Source of the DNA: Tillus elongatus
Taxonomy: Eukaryota; Arthropoda; Insecta; Coleoptera; Cleridae
DNA length: 64,000 nt
Assembly (NCBI GenBank): GCA_964006375.1
Contig: OZ023262.1
Coordinates: 95,272,976 to 95,336,975, forward strand
Reading direction: 5' to 3'
The notes beneath the pieces are model-generated. The model saw only the letters and a program-made list of their open reading frames with translations. It searched no databases and was not told the origin of the DNA. The translations under genes and the position numbers were made by a program. Within the stretch, counting starts at the first letter, position 1. Each line of letters starts with the position of its first letter. This document shows positions 10,701 to 22,470 of the stretch, one piece after another.

Positions 10701-13700
10701 TTAATTTCAACAACACACCACGAGGGCTTACAGCCTAAATACTATCGTACCGTGGGTGTTGACAAGGAGGAAAGAGGCAGTTTGTTAATTCTGGACTTGA
10801 AGGTTTGGAGGTTCGGAGGAGAAGGAAAAACATGTGCCGGCATGGAATTCCACAACTTGGAAGTCCTCGGGACAAAAGAAAGGGCATAACAAGATGTTCT
10901 AAGTCTGGTAACCTGGACAGTAAAAGGGTGCATTCGCTCTGTTCCCCTGGTAGATCTGTTGAGGGCAGCAGGTGGGGGAACTATGGAGGAAAGCTCCTCT
11001 GAACAGTGCCCGTGCAGATACCTATAAAAGAGAGAGAGAGAGGTCACCAACGGCACGTCGGTGGGCAAGGGATGGCAGCCTTTGGGTGAGGGTAGGGTCA
11101 CCGATGAGACGTATAGCTGTCTTTTGAATAAAGTCCAGGATAGCGAGTGTAGAAGCGGCAGCGGCACCCCAGATGTGGGAGAAGTATTCGAGGTTTGTCC
11201 TTATTTGTGAAGTATATAAGGTATAGAGATTAGTGAAGTATACCTAATTACTTAGCAGCCGCTTCTGCAATTGATGTGACATGTTGGTGCCAATTAAGAT
11301 TTCGATCCACATAAATGCCAACAAGAGAAAATGACTCATTACTTTGAATAACTTGGTTGTTCATTGTGAGGGTCTAGGGCTGGTGTATCTCTTGTGAGAA
11401 AGAAAGCAAGACTTAGTTTTGGCGGGGTTGAATTGTACAAGATTTCTATTTTCCCAGTCTAATATTTTTTGCAGATCCACGGAGACAGAACCCTCCATGA
11501 GTCTGCAATCCTCATCTAATTGGGCTAAAGAGACAGGCTTAGAATATTGTATATTTGAATGGAGGGTGCTGTCGTCCGCGTAGCTGTGAACTGGGTTGGA
11601 TGTGCTAGAGAGGAGGTCATTGATGTGGAGAAGAAACAAAGTATGGGCTAAAGCTGAACCTTGAGGAACTCCTGCATTAATTGGATACAGTTTAGAGGAA
11701 TGGCCATCTACACCAACAGATATGCTCCTGTTGGAAAGGAAATTTGCTGTCCACATACAGAGTTTTGGTGGTAGGCCATAGGCCGGAAGTTTATTAAGCA
11801 GCGCTGCGTGCCAGACCTGGTCGAATGCTTTGGATATGTCTGGAGCAACAATCTGGGATTCACCGTGTTGTTCCATGGACTTGTTCCAAGAATGGGTGAC
11901 AAAGGAAAGGAGGTCGGCAGTCGATCTGCGCTGACGGAATCCATACTGCCTGTCGTGGATTAGACTGTGTTTTTCAAGAAATTTTAGTAATTCGGTGTTT
12001 ATATACTTTTCCATCACTTTAGAGACGACCGAAAGAAGAGAAATAGCCCTGTAGTTGCTAGGAAGCGCTTTGGATCCTTTTTTGGGGAATGGGTTGTACT
12101 CGAGCAGTTTCCAGTTACTAGGGAATATGCATTTATTATAAGATATCTGAAACAGACGAGTCAGGACATGAGCAAGCTCTGGTGCGCATTTTTTGAGAGT
12201 AATTGCTGGGATCTCGTCAAGTTTAGAAGCTTTCCTGGTATTAAGAAAAGAGAGCATCTTTCTTACCTTTTTAGTTTTAGTTTTGAAAATGATATCCGTC
12301 ATTTTATGCGCGACATTGGGGACTGTTGGTGGTTGAACATTTGGAGGTGGGTTGAGAGTAGAATTGCCGGCGAACAACGAAGCAAAAAGTTCAGCCTTTC
12401 CCAGTGCGGTAGAAACAATTTCATCCCCTGAGACAAGAGGTGGGAACGTGCTTTTGCAGAAATTATTCCCAATAGGTTTAGCAAGAGTCCAGAAGGGTTT
12501 GCCGTCGTTGGAGCTTAAGTTGACTTTGTTTTTGATGTGGTTATGAAACGAGTTTTTAGCCCCAGAAAGAATGCGGACATAGCGGTTTCTTGCCTTGTTA
12601 AATGCTTGACGATTTCCTTGACTGGGATTGTGTAGAAGCGTTTTGTGAGCTTTGACCTTTTCAAGTCTGGCCTTGTCACAGGATTTAGAGAAGCAGGGCT
12701 TTTGAGTGGCTGAAGAGGTTTTCTGTGTACGTGGGATAAATAATTCCATGCCAGCTTGGATAATTTCGGTGACGTTTTGTGATATATCAGAGGGGTCAGG
12801 GTGAGAGAAGCAGACAGACGCCCATGGAAATGAGGAAAAGTAATCCCGCATTTCGTCCCAGTAGTTGTAGTGCCAAACGATACGTGGGTGTGATGACTGT
12901 GTGACCTCTGGTTGCATTGCGTAGGAAGCAGTGACCATGCCGTGGTCTGAGCGGCCAAGGGGGGCGGTGACTGATATCTTATGGCATTCAGGTTGTGTAG
13001 TAAGAAGGAGACCCAAGGGATTTGAGCTGTGTGTTGGGATACGAGGAAAGTAAATAGGTTGCTGAACCATATTGGCTAAAGAATTGCTGACTTCAAAGGC
13101 CTCCGCTCCTCTGACTTGTGGATCGGTTTTTGAAGATCCTAGCCATTCCTTATTATTGAAGTCACCACGAATAGTGACCTCGGAGGAAGGATATTCAGAA
13201 ATCAGATAGTCGGTTTTTCAGAAAGGTAATCAAAGAGCTGGACAAAGTTGTTGTCAGAAGGTGACCGGTAAATGCAACAGATGAATTTAGTTGCAGCCCT
13301 GAGAGAGAGAGTTTTATCCATAGTATGTCTTTTCTTCCAGCTTCTAAATTGGGGAGTCTGGTGCAGGGTAGATTGCTACGTACGTATGCGCACACGCCTC
13401 CATGCAATCTAAAGGAAGTAAGGAGCTCATACCCCGGGAAATTGAGGTGATTAGTGGCTGTTTTAGCACTGATTTGGGTTTCGGTGAGGAAGAGGAGTTG
13501 GGGCCTGTTAGCCTGGAGGAAATGGTGGACGAAGTTCAGGTTAGAATTTAGGCCACATATATTCGAAAAGGATATGTTACATCTTGATGTTGGCGCCCCC
13601 TGTACACCCCTCTCCCGGAGATCCGAATGGAGGGGTATTTTGCCTCCGGAATATTTTGTACAAGGAGGAGCCATCATCATTTTTGCATATAAGGAAAACC

Positions 13701-13795
13701 GACTCATACACCAGAACCGGAAACGTCCGTTGGGACTTAACCGGCCCCTTGATGTATGGAGTGGTACCTCCTCGGGCGTGAAAAAATCCTTTACT
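10701..13795 (-). mobile_element. Near full-length LINE copy L-1
   Basis: Non-LTR retrotransposon of about 3.1 kb lying antiparallel to plus coordinates. The 5' end near 13795 (TTTCACGCCCGAGGAGGTAC) matches the 5' end of copy L-3 at about 40388, so both appear complete or cut at the same site. It holds a single endonuclease-RT ORF with no separate ORF1 seen. The 3' UTR ends in GTTGTTGAAAT followed by (TAA)n. It sits inside reductase intron 1, in the same orientation as the gene. Confidence 0.85.
10742..13707 (-). pseudogene. LINE L-1 endonuclease-reverse transcriptase
   Basis: The apurinic-type endonuclease comes first (13707-12900), with FSNICGLNSNL, LLFLTETQ and GRSDHGMV. The RT is in a 569-codon open stretch (13070-11361) with SKAFDQVWHAALL, GVPQGSALAHTLF and SYADDSTL. 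A C-terminal region (11167-10742) ends PTVR and stop. The three parts lie in different frames, so at least two frameshifts separate them. The conserved LDISKAF position reads PDISKAF. Mobilises LINE RNA by target-primed reverse transcription when intact. Clade is uncertain; the CR1/L2/Rex group seems likeliest because there is one ORF and a simple-repeat tail. Confidence 0.85.
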
Positions 13796-13799
13796 ATTA

Positions 13800-15473
13800 C
13801 GTAAAGGAAAATTCCACTACCACCTGCTATGGATTGGATTGGATCAATGTCTACCCCTTTAAAAATAAGATTAATAAAGGAACTATCAATTGTCCAATAG
13901 TTATGCTTTTCGACATAGTAGGAGGATACAAAACATTATCATTTTGCATCCATGCCTATTGTCGGTATTATAAAATTCTTAGTTAAATGCGACAAATGCA
14001 TGCTTTCAAAGTTAACGCGTACAGTAGAATAACAACCCGGAGAAGTTCAATACGGCATTTTTTAGAACCCACATAAAGAATTGTTGCGACAAACGCCGTG
14101 TAAAGCCTCATATCTAAAAGTAGCCTTACCTTACCTTCATTGTGTGTACCAAACAAGCTGGGACTATCCTAGAAGCTAGTGACTGAATATATGGACTGCC
14201 CAGGGAAGGGAGACTAACACGAGCGAGTCGTGGCCGTTTATTCGGCTGTGCAACGCCGTTGAAATACGTTATAAAAATGCTCAGGAGCATTAATGCCACG
14301 AGGCGCTATAGTAGTGTTAGTTTAGTTTACCTGAGGACAACCTTAACAAAGAGTAACTCGTAATAATAAATTTTTATCTCGCAATTATTACAAGAAGTTA
14401 TTCCAATTTTCCGCATGGGTTTTTGTGAGACAGTCAAGAACCTGTCTTCTCCCTATTCGTCTCTATCTGATGCTGCGACGCAGTCAGACTTCTATCCCAT
14501 CGTCTCTATTTAACGTTGCGCCAATAACAACTTGTGGACGTTACCTGCCACTCTAGCTTATCAAAATTCTCAGTTAAAGCGAATTAAATTTCACGCTGGT
14601 TGCGTCCTTTAGAAAGTGACCGGTTCAATTAGAGTTCCAGACAGTCAAATCAGACTAAATAATTGGTTCGATGTACTATTCATTTTCTATCTAATATAAT
14701 AAACTGATAAGCTTTGATTTCAAAAATGTCAGATAGGAGTTAGTGCTTTTAGTTTCGTTATGTAAATAAAATCGAGTAATAAGACTACCCACTAACCTCA
14801 CAAATGGTGACGGCAGTTAATGATTGTTTGAAATCAATTTATGTAAACAAAAAAAAATTTACTGAGGTTAAGTAACTTGGAAAGTTTAGGAAATTTCTAT
14901 TATACGTAAATAGTTTCACGAAAAAGGAAATGAGTTTTTGTAAGTAAATTTCATCCACAAAATACCCTAGCGGATCTAATTAGCCATGCTACTTTGATGA
15001 CAAAAACTTGTTTTTTATTCAAAAAAATCCTTATCAATTGTTATTTAAATTTTAATCATTAAAACCTCTTTTCATAAGAGTGCCGACCACCTGCGACGTA
15101 AACGTGTATTGTTTTATAGGTGGTGGCATCCCTTATCTTTACCTTTACCTAGACGCCTTAGAACTACCTTACCTCTTTGTTTGTACATAGCATATTGGTT
15201 ACTCTACAATCTGATAAGTATTTCTTCGTGTAAATTTTGACCAATTAAAAGAAAAAGAGTGTCAAAATGGACTCATAAAATTAAGTATATAAATGGCCGA
15301 TCAGTTACCGTAAAAGTGTGGCATTTTAATTTACAAAGTAATTAATCTGCAAGAGCTTAAGTGAGTTGTAAGTTTCCAGTGGGAAATGAAAGCAGCTGAT
15401 ACACTAATTGTGGCGGTTTTATTTGGTGAAACTGTTGTATCGAATTGTTATATAAAATGATAAAATGATAAAA

Positions 15474-15476
<3 letters not shown>
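13800..15476. other. Unassigned intronic sequence
   Basis: About 1.7 kb with no recognisable ORF or repeat ends. Two more GC-rich patches (about 14140-14290 and 15090-15180) suggest old repeats that I cannot name. Confidence 0.4.

Positions 15477-15535
<59 letters not shown>
15477..15535. repeat. (TA)n microsatellite
   Basis: About 59 bp, preceded by three AAAATGAT units. No Helentron-like ends adjoin it. Confidence 0.95.
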
Positions 15536-15539
<4 letters not shown>

Positions 15540-15799
15540 TTTACCAGGCACTATCTGAGAAAGTAGTTTTTAACCTGGAATACTAATTGATTTCTGGGCT
15601 CTCTTTTGTCATCGTCCACCTCACTTGGTGAAAAACTAGATGTTTCTTGAACCACAGATACTGGCTTTTTAAGTAGCTGGACAAAATTGAGCAGACATTA
15701 CTATAGTGATCCTTTTTATAGCTATGTACTATGCAGTTGCATTTATTGATCCGTTGTCCTTATGTAACGCACGCCTATCAGACAAGGATCTCGTTGCAA

Positions 15800-16060
15800 A
15801 TTACTCACCGGTATTGTTTTTTTCCAGTGGTATATACAGTGTCATGTTGTCAGGGCCTGCATACTGTTTTGTGTTGCTAATCTGAAACGGTCAACTGTGT
15901 TGGGATTGTTAGAATGCCTTTGGATTTCAAGCACCTCCTGATGTGCTAATGATAATTCTTTACTCGAGTAGTAACCTCAGCTTTGTCAAATTGGACTCCG
16001 GTGTTTTTCTAAATGGCATGCTCTCTAACGCCTACTTTCCAGGTTTGCACCATTGATGCA
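15800..16060 (-). pseudogene. Penelope GIY-YIG C-terminal relic (P3)
   Basis: In minus translation short family-like segments appear: VREHAI, VQFDKAEVTTRVKNYH and RCLKSKGILTIP. Their order resembles the end of Penelope endonucleases (FDKAEVL, then REALEI, then a HxNNxN tail). Heavily decayed with stops, and based on weak motif similarity only. Confidence 0.4.
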
Positions 16061-16229
16061 CTAGGTTCAGGCTATTCTATCAGAACAACTTATTATATAA
16101 ATAATTGTCTGCTTGATCGGTTCCACGAAAGTTAACAAACAAAAAAAGGATCATATTTGATTTGTCGGCAGTTAACACTTTCAAAGCAAACGGGGGATTT
16201 ATTGGTCGTTTTGTAACCAATTATGAATA

Positions 16230-17570
16230 TGGAGTTTATTACTATGATCATAACGTGGTTGGCCCTTCTACCTATGGTGGTGAAAAAGGTTATTCTTTTG
16301 GGTGACATAAATATTGATGTGCTTAACCTAAATAATTCTCTCCAGCTTCACCCAAATTATTGAGACAACTACAGAAGTACTGCTGTCTCTCCCAGTTTTC
16401 TGTAGCCCATTTATATTTGCACACAGGACTTGGTCGTTAGCTTTGGAGTTAATAACGTTGATTGTGTTTCGAATCACATGAAGAGTTATTGTTGTTCGAA
16501 GATCAAGTCCGAAAAATTTCACACTTAATTTTTTACTTTCAGATACTTCAGAAATTTCAACCGTCAAGGATTTTGTATATCGTTATTTTATATTGCACAG
16601 CTTGCCTTGTGATTCTATTTTGTATACTTCAGATTTATTCAGTAAGGTACTTCTGTTTTTCGGCTGCATTCTCTATTGCTTTGACATGTGAGCACCCGAG
16701 AGAACCATTATAATTAGTAGGCCGAAATGCTATTGGTTGATAGATAACATAAAAACTTCAGTCAAGACGAGATGGAGCTTTACTCAAATTTAGAAGATAT
16801 AGGGATATCAATCATTGGAACAGATATAAAGACCTTCGAAATTTTACACAAGAGAAGTGATGCTTCTTGGAATTTGCGTTTCGACGTCGTGACACAAAAC
16901 ATTTTTGGAGAACACTTAGTCATGTACACGTTGAAGGCCGTGATAAGAGGCGAATCCTTTCACTGTTCTCAAAACCCAGCGACATAAATTCTACTGTTCT
17001 AGTTACCAGATATGTGTCAACTGCGATTCATTTTTATGATACTTTTCACCCATAAGTGCAAACTGTATCAGTTTTACGCTAGTTAGCCTGTAGGAAGCAC
17101 ATGGTGTTTTGTCTTGAATTAGATGTATTTCCGTCCGTTTGGAAAACAGCTTTTATAACGTCTTTACCAAAGATTTTGCCACCTATAAATTTTGCCGACC
17201 TAGGGCCTATTAAACTGCTACCCGCTTTGTTAAAGATTTAATAAAGAATTATCAGATTCTCAAATACTTCGAAGGTCAATTAAACATCTTGTCGGATTAC
17301 CAGGTGGGCTTTTCAAAGCGGTACTTTACTGCTGGTGTTTTGAAAGGTGTACTGGATGATATAGTGAGACATACTGATAACAAAGAAATGGTTGCCCTAT
17401 TTTGTTTCGATCCCGCTAAGGCGTTTGACACTATCAATCATGAGCTTATGTGCCCTAAGCTTAGATATTACGTGGTTTCAATATATTTTATACGTTTGAT
17501 AGGACCCTACTTGAATAATAGATGAATAGTAGATGTACAGATGTCCAAGATATGTAAAGTTTTCTAACAG
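16230..17570 (+). pseudogene. Decayed LINE, endonuclease and RT remains
   Basis: An endonuclease motif KVILLGDINIDVLNLNN is near 16290. RT pieces follow at about 17120-17525: SVWKTAFITSLPKI, NFADLGPIKLLPALLK, DYQVGFSKRYFTAGVLKGVL, and CFDPAKAFDTINHELM, the first catalytic-Asp motif. Several frames and stops; the YADD region and 3' part are missing or unrecognisable after 17570. It lies inside reductase intron 1 on the strand opposite to the gene. Clade undetermined (CR1/Jockey group). Confidence 0.65.
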
Positions 17571-18259
17571 ATGAATTGGTGTGAAGGCACCGGAATGTCG
17601 TAAGAAGCCTTCTCGTTAGTCTGTCCTGTTAATCCAAGTCGGTGTTAGACCATTTGACAACTCCAAAAGAGTATGTCAATTATTATTATTATTTATTATT
17701 ATGATTATTATTAAACCAAATGCCAGAATATGCAATGGAAACACGCTGACCCTTCGCTCCCACAAAAGTTTATAGTTCAAAACTCTGCAGGAAAGTAACA
17801 GTGTTGTCTTCGGTTGTGGAGCTTGTCGTGCCTGAGGTGTTATGCCAATTTAATAATTTGGTTGCGTAAAGATTTAAAAAGAAAAACTCTGCAAAATTAA
17901 AAGACACAAATTCGTGAACGATATGCACCAAGCTACAGGCAGTTATCACTATGTTTGCCATCTACGATGCTGGGTTTGAACGTATTAGAGCCACCCTCTA
18001 ATTTGTCAGATCTAGCCCGAGCGACCTCAGACGGTTTCCAAACTAGAAGAATACTTTAGAAGCAAGAGATTTTCGACAGGTAATGAAGCGGAAGTGGCTG
18101 TTAATGAGTGCCTTGAAGAAGCTGCGAAACATTTTATCTAGAAGCAGTAAACATGTTGAAGTATCCTTTAAAAAACTGTGTTAAAGTTGAGTATGTTGAA
18201 AAAAAAAAATTCCTATGCTTTCATATTATAGGTTAGGGGCGGAGCATAACGATATGCCC

Positions 18260-18261
<2 letters not shown>
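17571..18261. other. Unassigned intronic sequence with an ATT-rich patch
   Basis: A short impure (TTA)n stretch lies at about 17680-17715. Nothing else recognised; the minus ORF at 17770-17961 has no family signature. Confidence 0.4.

Positions 18262-18336
<75 letters not shown>
18262..18336. repeat. (TA)n microsatellite
   Basis: About 75 bp ending in (CATA)3, 65 bp from the reductase exon 1 donor. Confidence 0.95.
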
Positions 18337-18340
<4 letters not shown>

Positions 18341-18400
18341 CATACATTTTTACGATAACGTAACTAAAAATGTGTATTATAATTAAAGCAAAATACTTAC

Positions 18401-18589
18401 TGGATCTTCCAAAATAATTGTAAGTCTATCCTGTGACAAAACATTCTTTTTCTGCCTGACAAGAGCATAAATTGTGATATTTTTTGAACTCCTTAAAAGC
18501 TTTTGTATTAAAAGCTTGCCGAAAAAGCCAGCAGAACCTGTTATAAGTACATTTGTGCCCTCATAAAATTTTGTTATTTCGTTCTGCAT
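18401..18589 (-). CDS. Fatty acyl-CoA reductase, exon 1 (start codon exon)
   Basis: Encodes 63 residues starting MQNEITKFYEGTNVLITGSA. The nucleotide-binding motif TGSAGFFG (residues about 17-24) follows, then KLLIQKLLRS and YALVRQKKN, a classic Rossmann-fold NADPH-binding start of the family (FYxGxxVLITGxTGFxGK...IYxLxRxKxG). The ATG at 18589 is chosen because FYEG normally begins about 8-15 residues in; a GTG two codons upstream is not a plausible start. The exon ends CCA before a GTAAGT donor, in phase 0, matching exon 2. A candidate 5' UTR splice acceptor (AACAATAACAG) lies a few tens of bases upstream. The third Gly of the usual GxxGxxG reads GSAGFFG, as in many members. Confidence 0.92.
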
Positions 18590-19330
18590 GGTCACCTCTA
18601 CATATAATCGCTAACGAGCTTCTGTTATTGTTAAACTGAAAATAAAATGCATCAGAATTATATAACTTTAAAATTTCTACAAATAACAAGAAAAAGGTTT
18701 TGGAATATTAATCATACTATCCTTAGGCGTGTAAAAATGTTCATAAAACCTGACAGGAAAAGTTGTAAATGTACTTAGGTATGAGTTTATCAGTCGAAGT
18801 CTCTAAATTGGTTTTTGGACAAACCCACTCTAAATTTATATCTTTTCCGGATATAATTGTTTTTTCAATAATATGTTATGAAAAAACATCCGTTCTTTCA
18901 ATTTATTAGACCATTGTCAAAAACACCCTAATTTTTATTGGCATTAGACGCAAACTTTTTAGTCTATTTCCTCAACTCTTAATATTGGAGGACAACAACT
19001 GGTTTAGAAAAAACTAACTTATATGCAATGACCGTGGCTGAAACAGTTTACATCGAGGCCAAAACATACGAAAAAAACTAATTATATGCTTAGCGATTTT
19101 ACAACACATTATCAAAAAAACCTGCCTATCGTTTTACTAACCAAGTTGGCGTTATCAGAGGATGAATAATTCTGGTGGTTGGGTTCTACAAATGTACTTA
19201 TTAAAAGTTAATAAGTTAGAAATTAAGAATTCTTTTAAAAATATGCTTCTACTATTTAGCTGTGCTATAAGAAAATATAGCCATAGTGAATTTGTGAGAG
19301 CGCAACCAAGCATTTTTTTATTTATTTTTT
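18590..19330. other. Upstream region of the reductase gene, unassigned
   Basis: AT-rich and without a recognisable promoter element or coding region. It may contain a 5' UTR exon or the promoter, but nothing decisive is visible. Confidence 0.4.
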
Positions 19331-20457
19331 ATTTCAACAACACACCACGAGGGCTTGCAGCCTAAATACTATCGTACCGTGGTTGTCGACAAGAGGGAAA
19401 GAGGCAACTTGTTAATTCTGGACTTGAAGGTTTGGAGGTTCGGAGGAGAAGTAAAAACATGTGCCGGCAAAGAATTCCACAACTTGGAAGTCCTCGGGAC
19501 AAAAGAGCGGGCATAACAGGATGTTCTATGTCTGGTGACCTGGACAGTTAAAGGATGCATTCGCTCTGTTCCCCTGGTAGATCTGTTGCGGGCAGCAGGT
19601 GGAGGAACTATGGAAGATAGCTCCTCTGAGCAGCGCCTGTGCAGATATATATAAAAGAGAGAGGTCACCAACGGCACGTCGGTGGGCAAGGGATGGCAGC
19701 TTTTGGGTGAGGGTAGGGTCACCGATGAGACGTATAGCTCTCTTCTGAATGGAGTCCCAGATAGCGAGTGTAGAAGCGGCAGCGGCACCCCAGATGTGGG
19801 AGCAGTATTCAAGGTTTGGTCTTATTTGTGAAGTATATAAGGTATAGAGATTATCTGGCGAAAAGTATTTGCGAGCCCAGAAGAGGAAACCTAATTTCTT
19901 AGCAGCCGCTTCTGCAATTGATATGGCATATTAATGCCAATTGAGATTTCAATCCACAGAAACGCCAACAAGTGAAAATGACTCATTACTTTGAATAACT
20001 TGGTTGTTTATTGTGATGGGTCTAGGTCTGGTGTATCTCTTATGAGAAAAAATGCAAGACTGTGATTTGGTGGGGTTGAATTGTACAAGATTTCTACTTC
20101 CCCAGTCTAATATTTTTTGGAGATCCACGAAGACAGAACCCTCCATGAGTCTGCGATCCTCATCTAATTGGGCTAAAGAGACAGGCTTAGAATATTGTAT
20201 ATTTGATTGGAGGGTGCTGTCGTCCGCGTAACTGTGAATTGGGTTGGATGTTCTAGAGAGGAGGTCATTGATGTGGAGAAGAAACAAAGTAGGGTTTAAA
20301 GCTAAACCTTGAGGAACTCCTATATAATTTGGAGAAATGGCCATCGACGACAACAGAAATGCTCCGGTTGGAGAGGAAATTTGCTGTCCATGTACAGAGT
20401 TTTGGTAGTAGGCCATAGGCCGCTAGTTTATTAAGCAGCGCTGCGTGCCAGACCTGG
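19331..20457 (-). mobile_element. 5'-truncated LINE copy L-2 (same family as L-1)
   Basis: The 3' 1.1 kb of the L-1/L-3 family. It runs from an A/T-rich tail at about 19316-19340 to an abrupt 5' break at about 20457, inside the RT after the region equivalent to the SKAFDQVW motif. Truncation at the 5' end is the usual product of target-primed reverse transcription. Confidence 0.85.
19369..20416 (-). pseudogene. LINE L-2 RT fragment
   Basis: ORF 20416-19949 holds the RT C-terminal part with GVPQGLALNPTLF (usual QGSALAP altered) and SYADDSTL, then a thumb-like region ending NESFSLVGVSVD. ORF 19812-19369 in a different frame holds the C-terminal domain ending PTVR and stop. The segment between them (about 19813-19948) encodes the ARKYFSPxNLYTLYTSQ region across a frameshift. 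Dead copy lacking the endonuclease. Confidence 0.8.
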
Positions 20458-20779
20458 CCTACTTTAAAAGAAAGAAAGAGAGGCGTAAGGCCGCGATCTC
20501 AGCATGGAACGCTTACCGGGCACCACCCACAGAGTCAGCGGCCTTGGTCCTCGCTCGTAGAGGTAAGGATAGACAGGATATTATTTATTCAACAATCTTA
20601 ACAATATAACAACATTAATTCCCAGCATTCACAAAATAAATATTTTCAAATTTTGCAGTAATCATAATTTAAATTTATATTAATAAGAAAAAGCTTATAA
20701 ATTATCCATTATTACACGTTAATCCAGGAAAGAGATCGCAGGCATTTCTGAAAATCCCAGATATTTCTTAAATCTTGTA
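20458..20779. other. Unassigned spacer
   Basis: A GC-richer patch at about 20480-20560 looks like part of another repeat but could not be identified. Confidence 0.4.
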
Positions 20780-20910
20780 TTCCCAGCATATATTGTGGTA
20801 TTATAAGTAACACTTGGAGAACCCAAATCACCACAACACATATTTCAAAGTCCTTACGATCATTTCGTTGACAATGTCAACGTCATCGGATGATGAAAAA
20901 TTCTAAAATT
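20780..20910 (-). mobile_element. Solo Penelope terminal-repeat fragment
   Basis: On the minus strand it runs from a hammerhead-like core through GTGATTTGGGTTCTCCAAGT, a block also found at 60115-60140 and in altered form at 38790-38812 and 57893-57920. It has no coding part and is a solo remnant. Confidence 0.65.
20848..20890 (-). ncRNA. Hammerhead-like hairpin
   Basis: Core CCGATGA (plus 20889-20883, usual CTGATGA) is followed by a perfect 7-bp hairpin CGTTGAC/GTCAACG with an ATT loop and then GAAA. Compared with the 60058 copy the stem sequence differs on both strands but still pairs. Confidence 0.4.
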
Positions 20911-21090
20911 AAAATCAACAGTTACAGTGTATTTATATCGCGTCTAGGTAACCAACTAGTCCGAAGTAAAATTGTCGTCGACGACCCATCGTTTGTCTAT
21001 TGTGTAGTGAACCTGCGAGGTCGAAGACCTGCTTTAATCTTCTGGTTGACAAATTTATGAGCTGTCAATGCTCTTTCTTTTATGAATTCA
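20911..21090. other. Unassigned spacer
   Basis: Sequence between the terminal-repeat fragment and the mariner element; nothing recognised. Confidence 0.4.
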
Positions 21091-21353
21091 GCACACTAAT
21101 TTTTTTGGAAGTTTTATCAACTCGTTTAACAATTATTTACAGTTGGAGTTGCAAGAACGTGTTTCAATCATTGTGATGAGAAATGTACTAATTAGTCAAT
21201 TTTTTCGTTAAAAAAAACTAGAAAACAAAACTAAACGTTCAAAAATGTTTATTCAGTTAAGTAAGTGTTCAAATTGTTGACCACCATCTTCCATACAAAA
21301 GTACAAATTCTGTTCAAAACGAGCTCTGACATTCTGAAGCATTTGTGGAGTTA

Positions 21354-22321
21354 TTAGACGGCATTCTCCAACAATGCGTCGTCGTAATTTTCCAAAGACT
21401 CCGGTTCTGTTACGTAGATTCTACTCTTTAAATGGCTCCATAGAAAGAAGTCTAAAGGAGTTAAATCCGGTGGTTTAGGGGGCCACTCAATAGCACCTCT
21501 ACGCCCAATCCATTGTCCTGGAAATTCTTTGTTCAAAAACTCCTTAACACGTTGTGAAAAATGCGGAGGAGCTCCATATTGTTGAAACAGTAATTGATTT
21601 TCTTGATAGAGATCATCATTTTCAACAATGTCAATTAGTAGAGGGTAAACGATATCTTCTAGTAACTTCAAATACGTTTCGCCACTCTAAATGCCATTTA
21701 AAAAAAATTGGTCCGATTAAACGGTCTCCAAAAATGCCAGTACAGACATTTAATTGCTGTGGAGTTTGAGTGGGGACTACGTGAAAATTTCTTGGATTAT
21801 TATCTGCCCAATAACGACAATTATGACAATTGACTGTAGAGTTTAATAAAAACGTACACTCGTCTGAAAAATATATATTGAACAGAAAGTTCCCGTTATT
21901 AGCTACTGGTGCAGTCATAACTTCACAAAACTCCAGCCGCCGATCAAAATCATCCTCATTCAGTTGTTGTACTCAGGTGAAATTTATGATGCTTCAATAT
22001 TCGCTGAATAGTTCTTCTTTTGATTTCTGAAACAGTGGCCAATTTTCTCGTGCACAAAGTTGGGTCTGCAGCAATTTGTCCTAAAACTTCAATCTCAGTA
22101 GTCTCATTCCTAACCGGAAATTTACGCTCAGGATCCCGTTTTTTGTTGGCTACTGAACCACTTTGTCGAAACTTTGCAACTAACTCCAAAATGTATTTTC
22201 TGTTAACATGTCTGTTCGGATGTCGTTCATTAAACAAATTTGCGGTACGGTTAGCACAGTCATCGTTTTTGAAAAAAAAAAGTATAAATATTTCAACTCT
22301 TTCTTCTGCAGAATACACCAT
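21354..22321 (-). pseudogene. Mariner-like transposase, inactive
   Basis: Tc1/mariner superfamily transposase that would bind the TIRs and cut and paste the element. The N-terminal DNA-binding part (22321-21956) starts MVYSAEERVEIFILFFFKND and continues through NRTANLFNERHPNRHVN into a second helix-turn-helix. The catalytic part has FSDECTFLLN (first Asp) near 21865, FQQYGAPPHF near 21585 (second Asp replaced by Tyr) and WPPKPPDLTPLDFFLW near 21460 (third acidic site). The three ORFs lie in three different frames, so it is broken by at least two frameshifts as well as the active-site loss. Confidence 0.88.
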
Positions 22322-22408
22322 TTTGAAATTAATTTTCGGTAGTACTATCGAGTATCAAACCGACCGATAAACTGAAATAATAAACCACATTTCTCTCATT
22401 CCGATAAG

Positions 22409-22470
22409 AAATGTTCTGATAGTCAATGTTTTGTTTGCAAACCAACAAAACATTGACTATTAGCACATTC
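22409..22470. repeat. Imperfect palindrome inside mariner M1
   Basis: TAGTCAATGTTTTG and CAAAACATTGACTA face each other around a 12-bp centre, and the similarity extends outward to GATAAG/CTTATC. It lies between the transposase start and the right TIR and could extrude as a hairpin. Confidence 0.8.

Larger units (their letters stand above)
10317..18400 (-). other. Intron 1 of the reductase gene, expanded by insertions
   Basis: About 8.1 kb between a GTAAGT donor (18400) and a TTAG acceptor (10317). It contains LINE copy L-1, a (TTA)n tract, a Penelope endonuclease relic, a second LINE relic and two (TA)n tracts. Confidence 0.85.

Noticed and set aside
10805..11002. Plus-strand ORFs within LINE copies (also 12168-12546, 13454-13804, 43118-43387)
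   Set aside because: They are antisense shadows of the LINE coding region.
11361..13070. 569-codon ORF as a host gene
   Set aside because: It carries LINE endonuclease and RT motifs and belongs to a repeat with three copies in the window.
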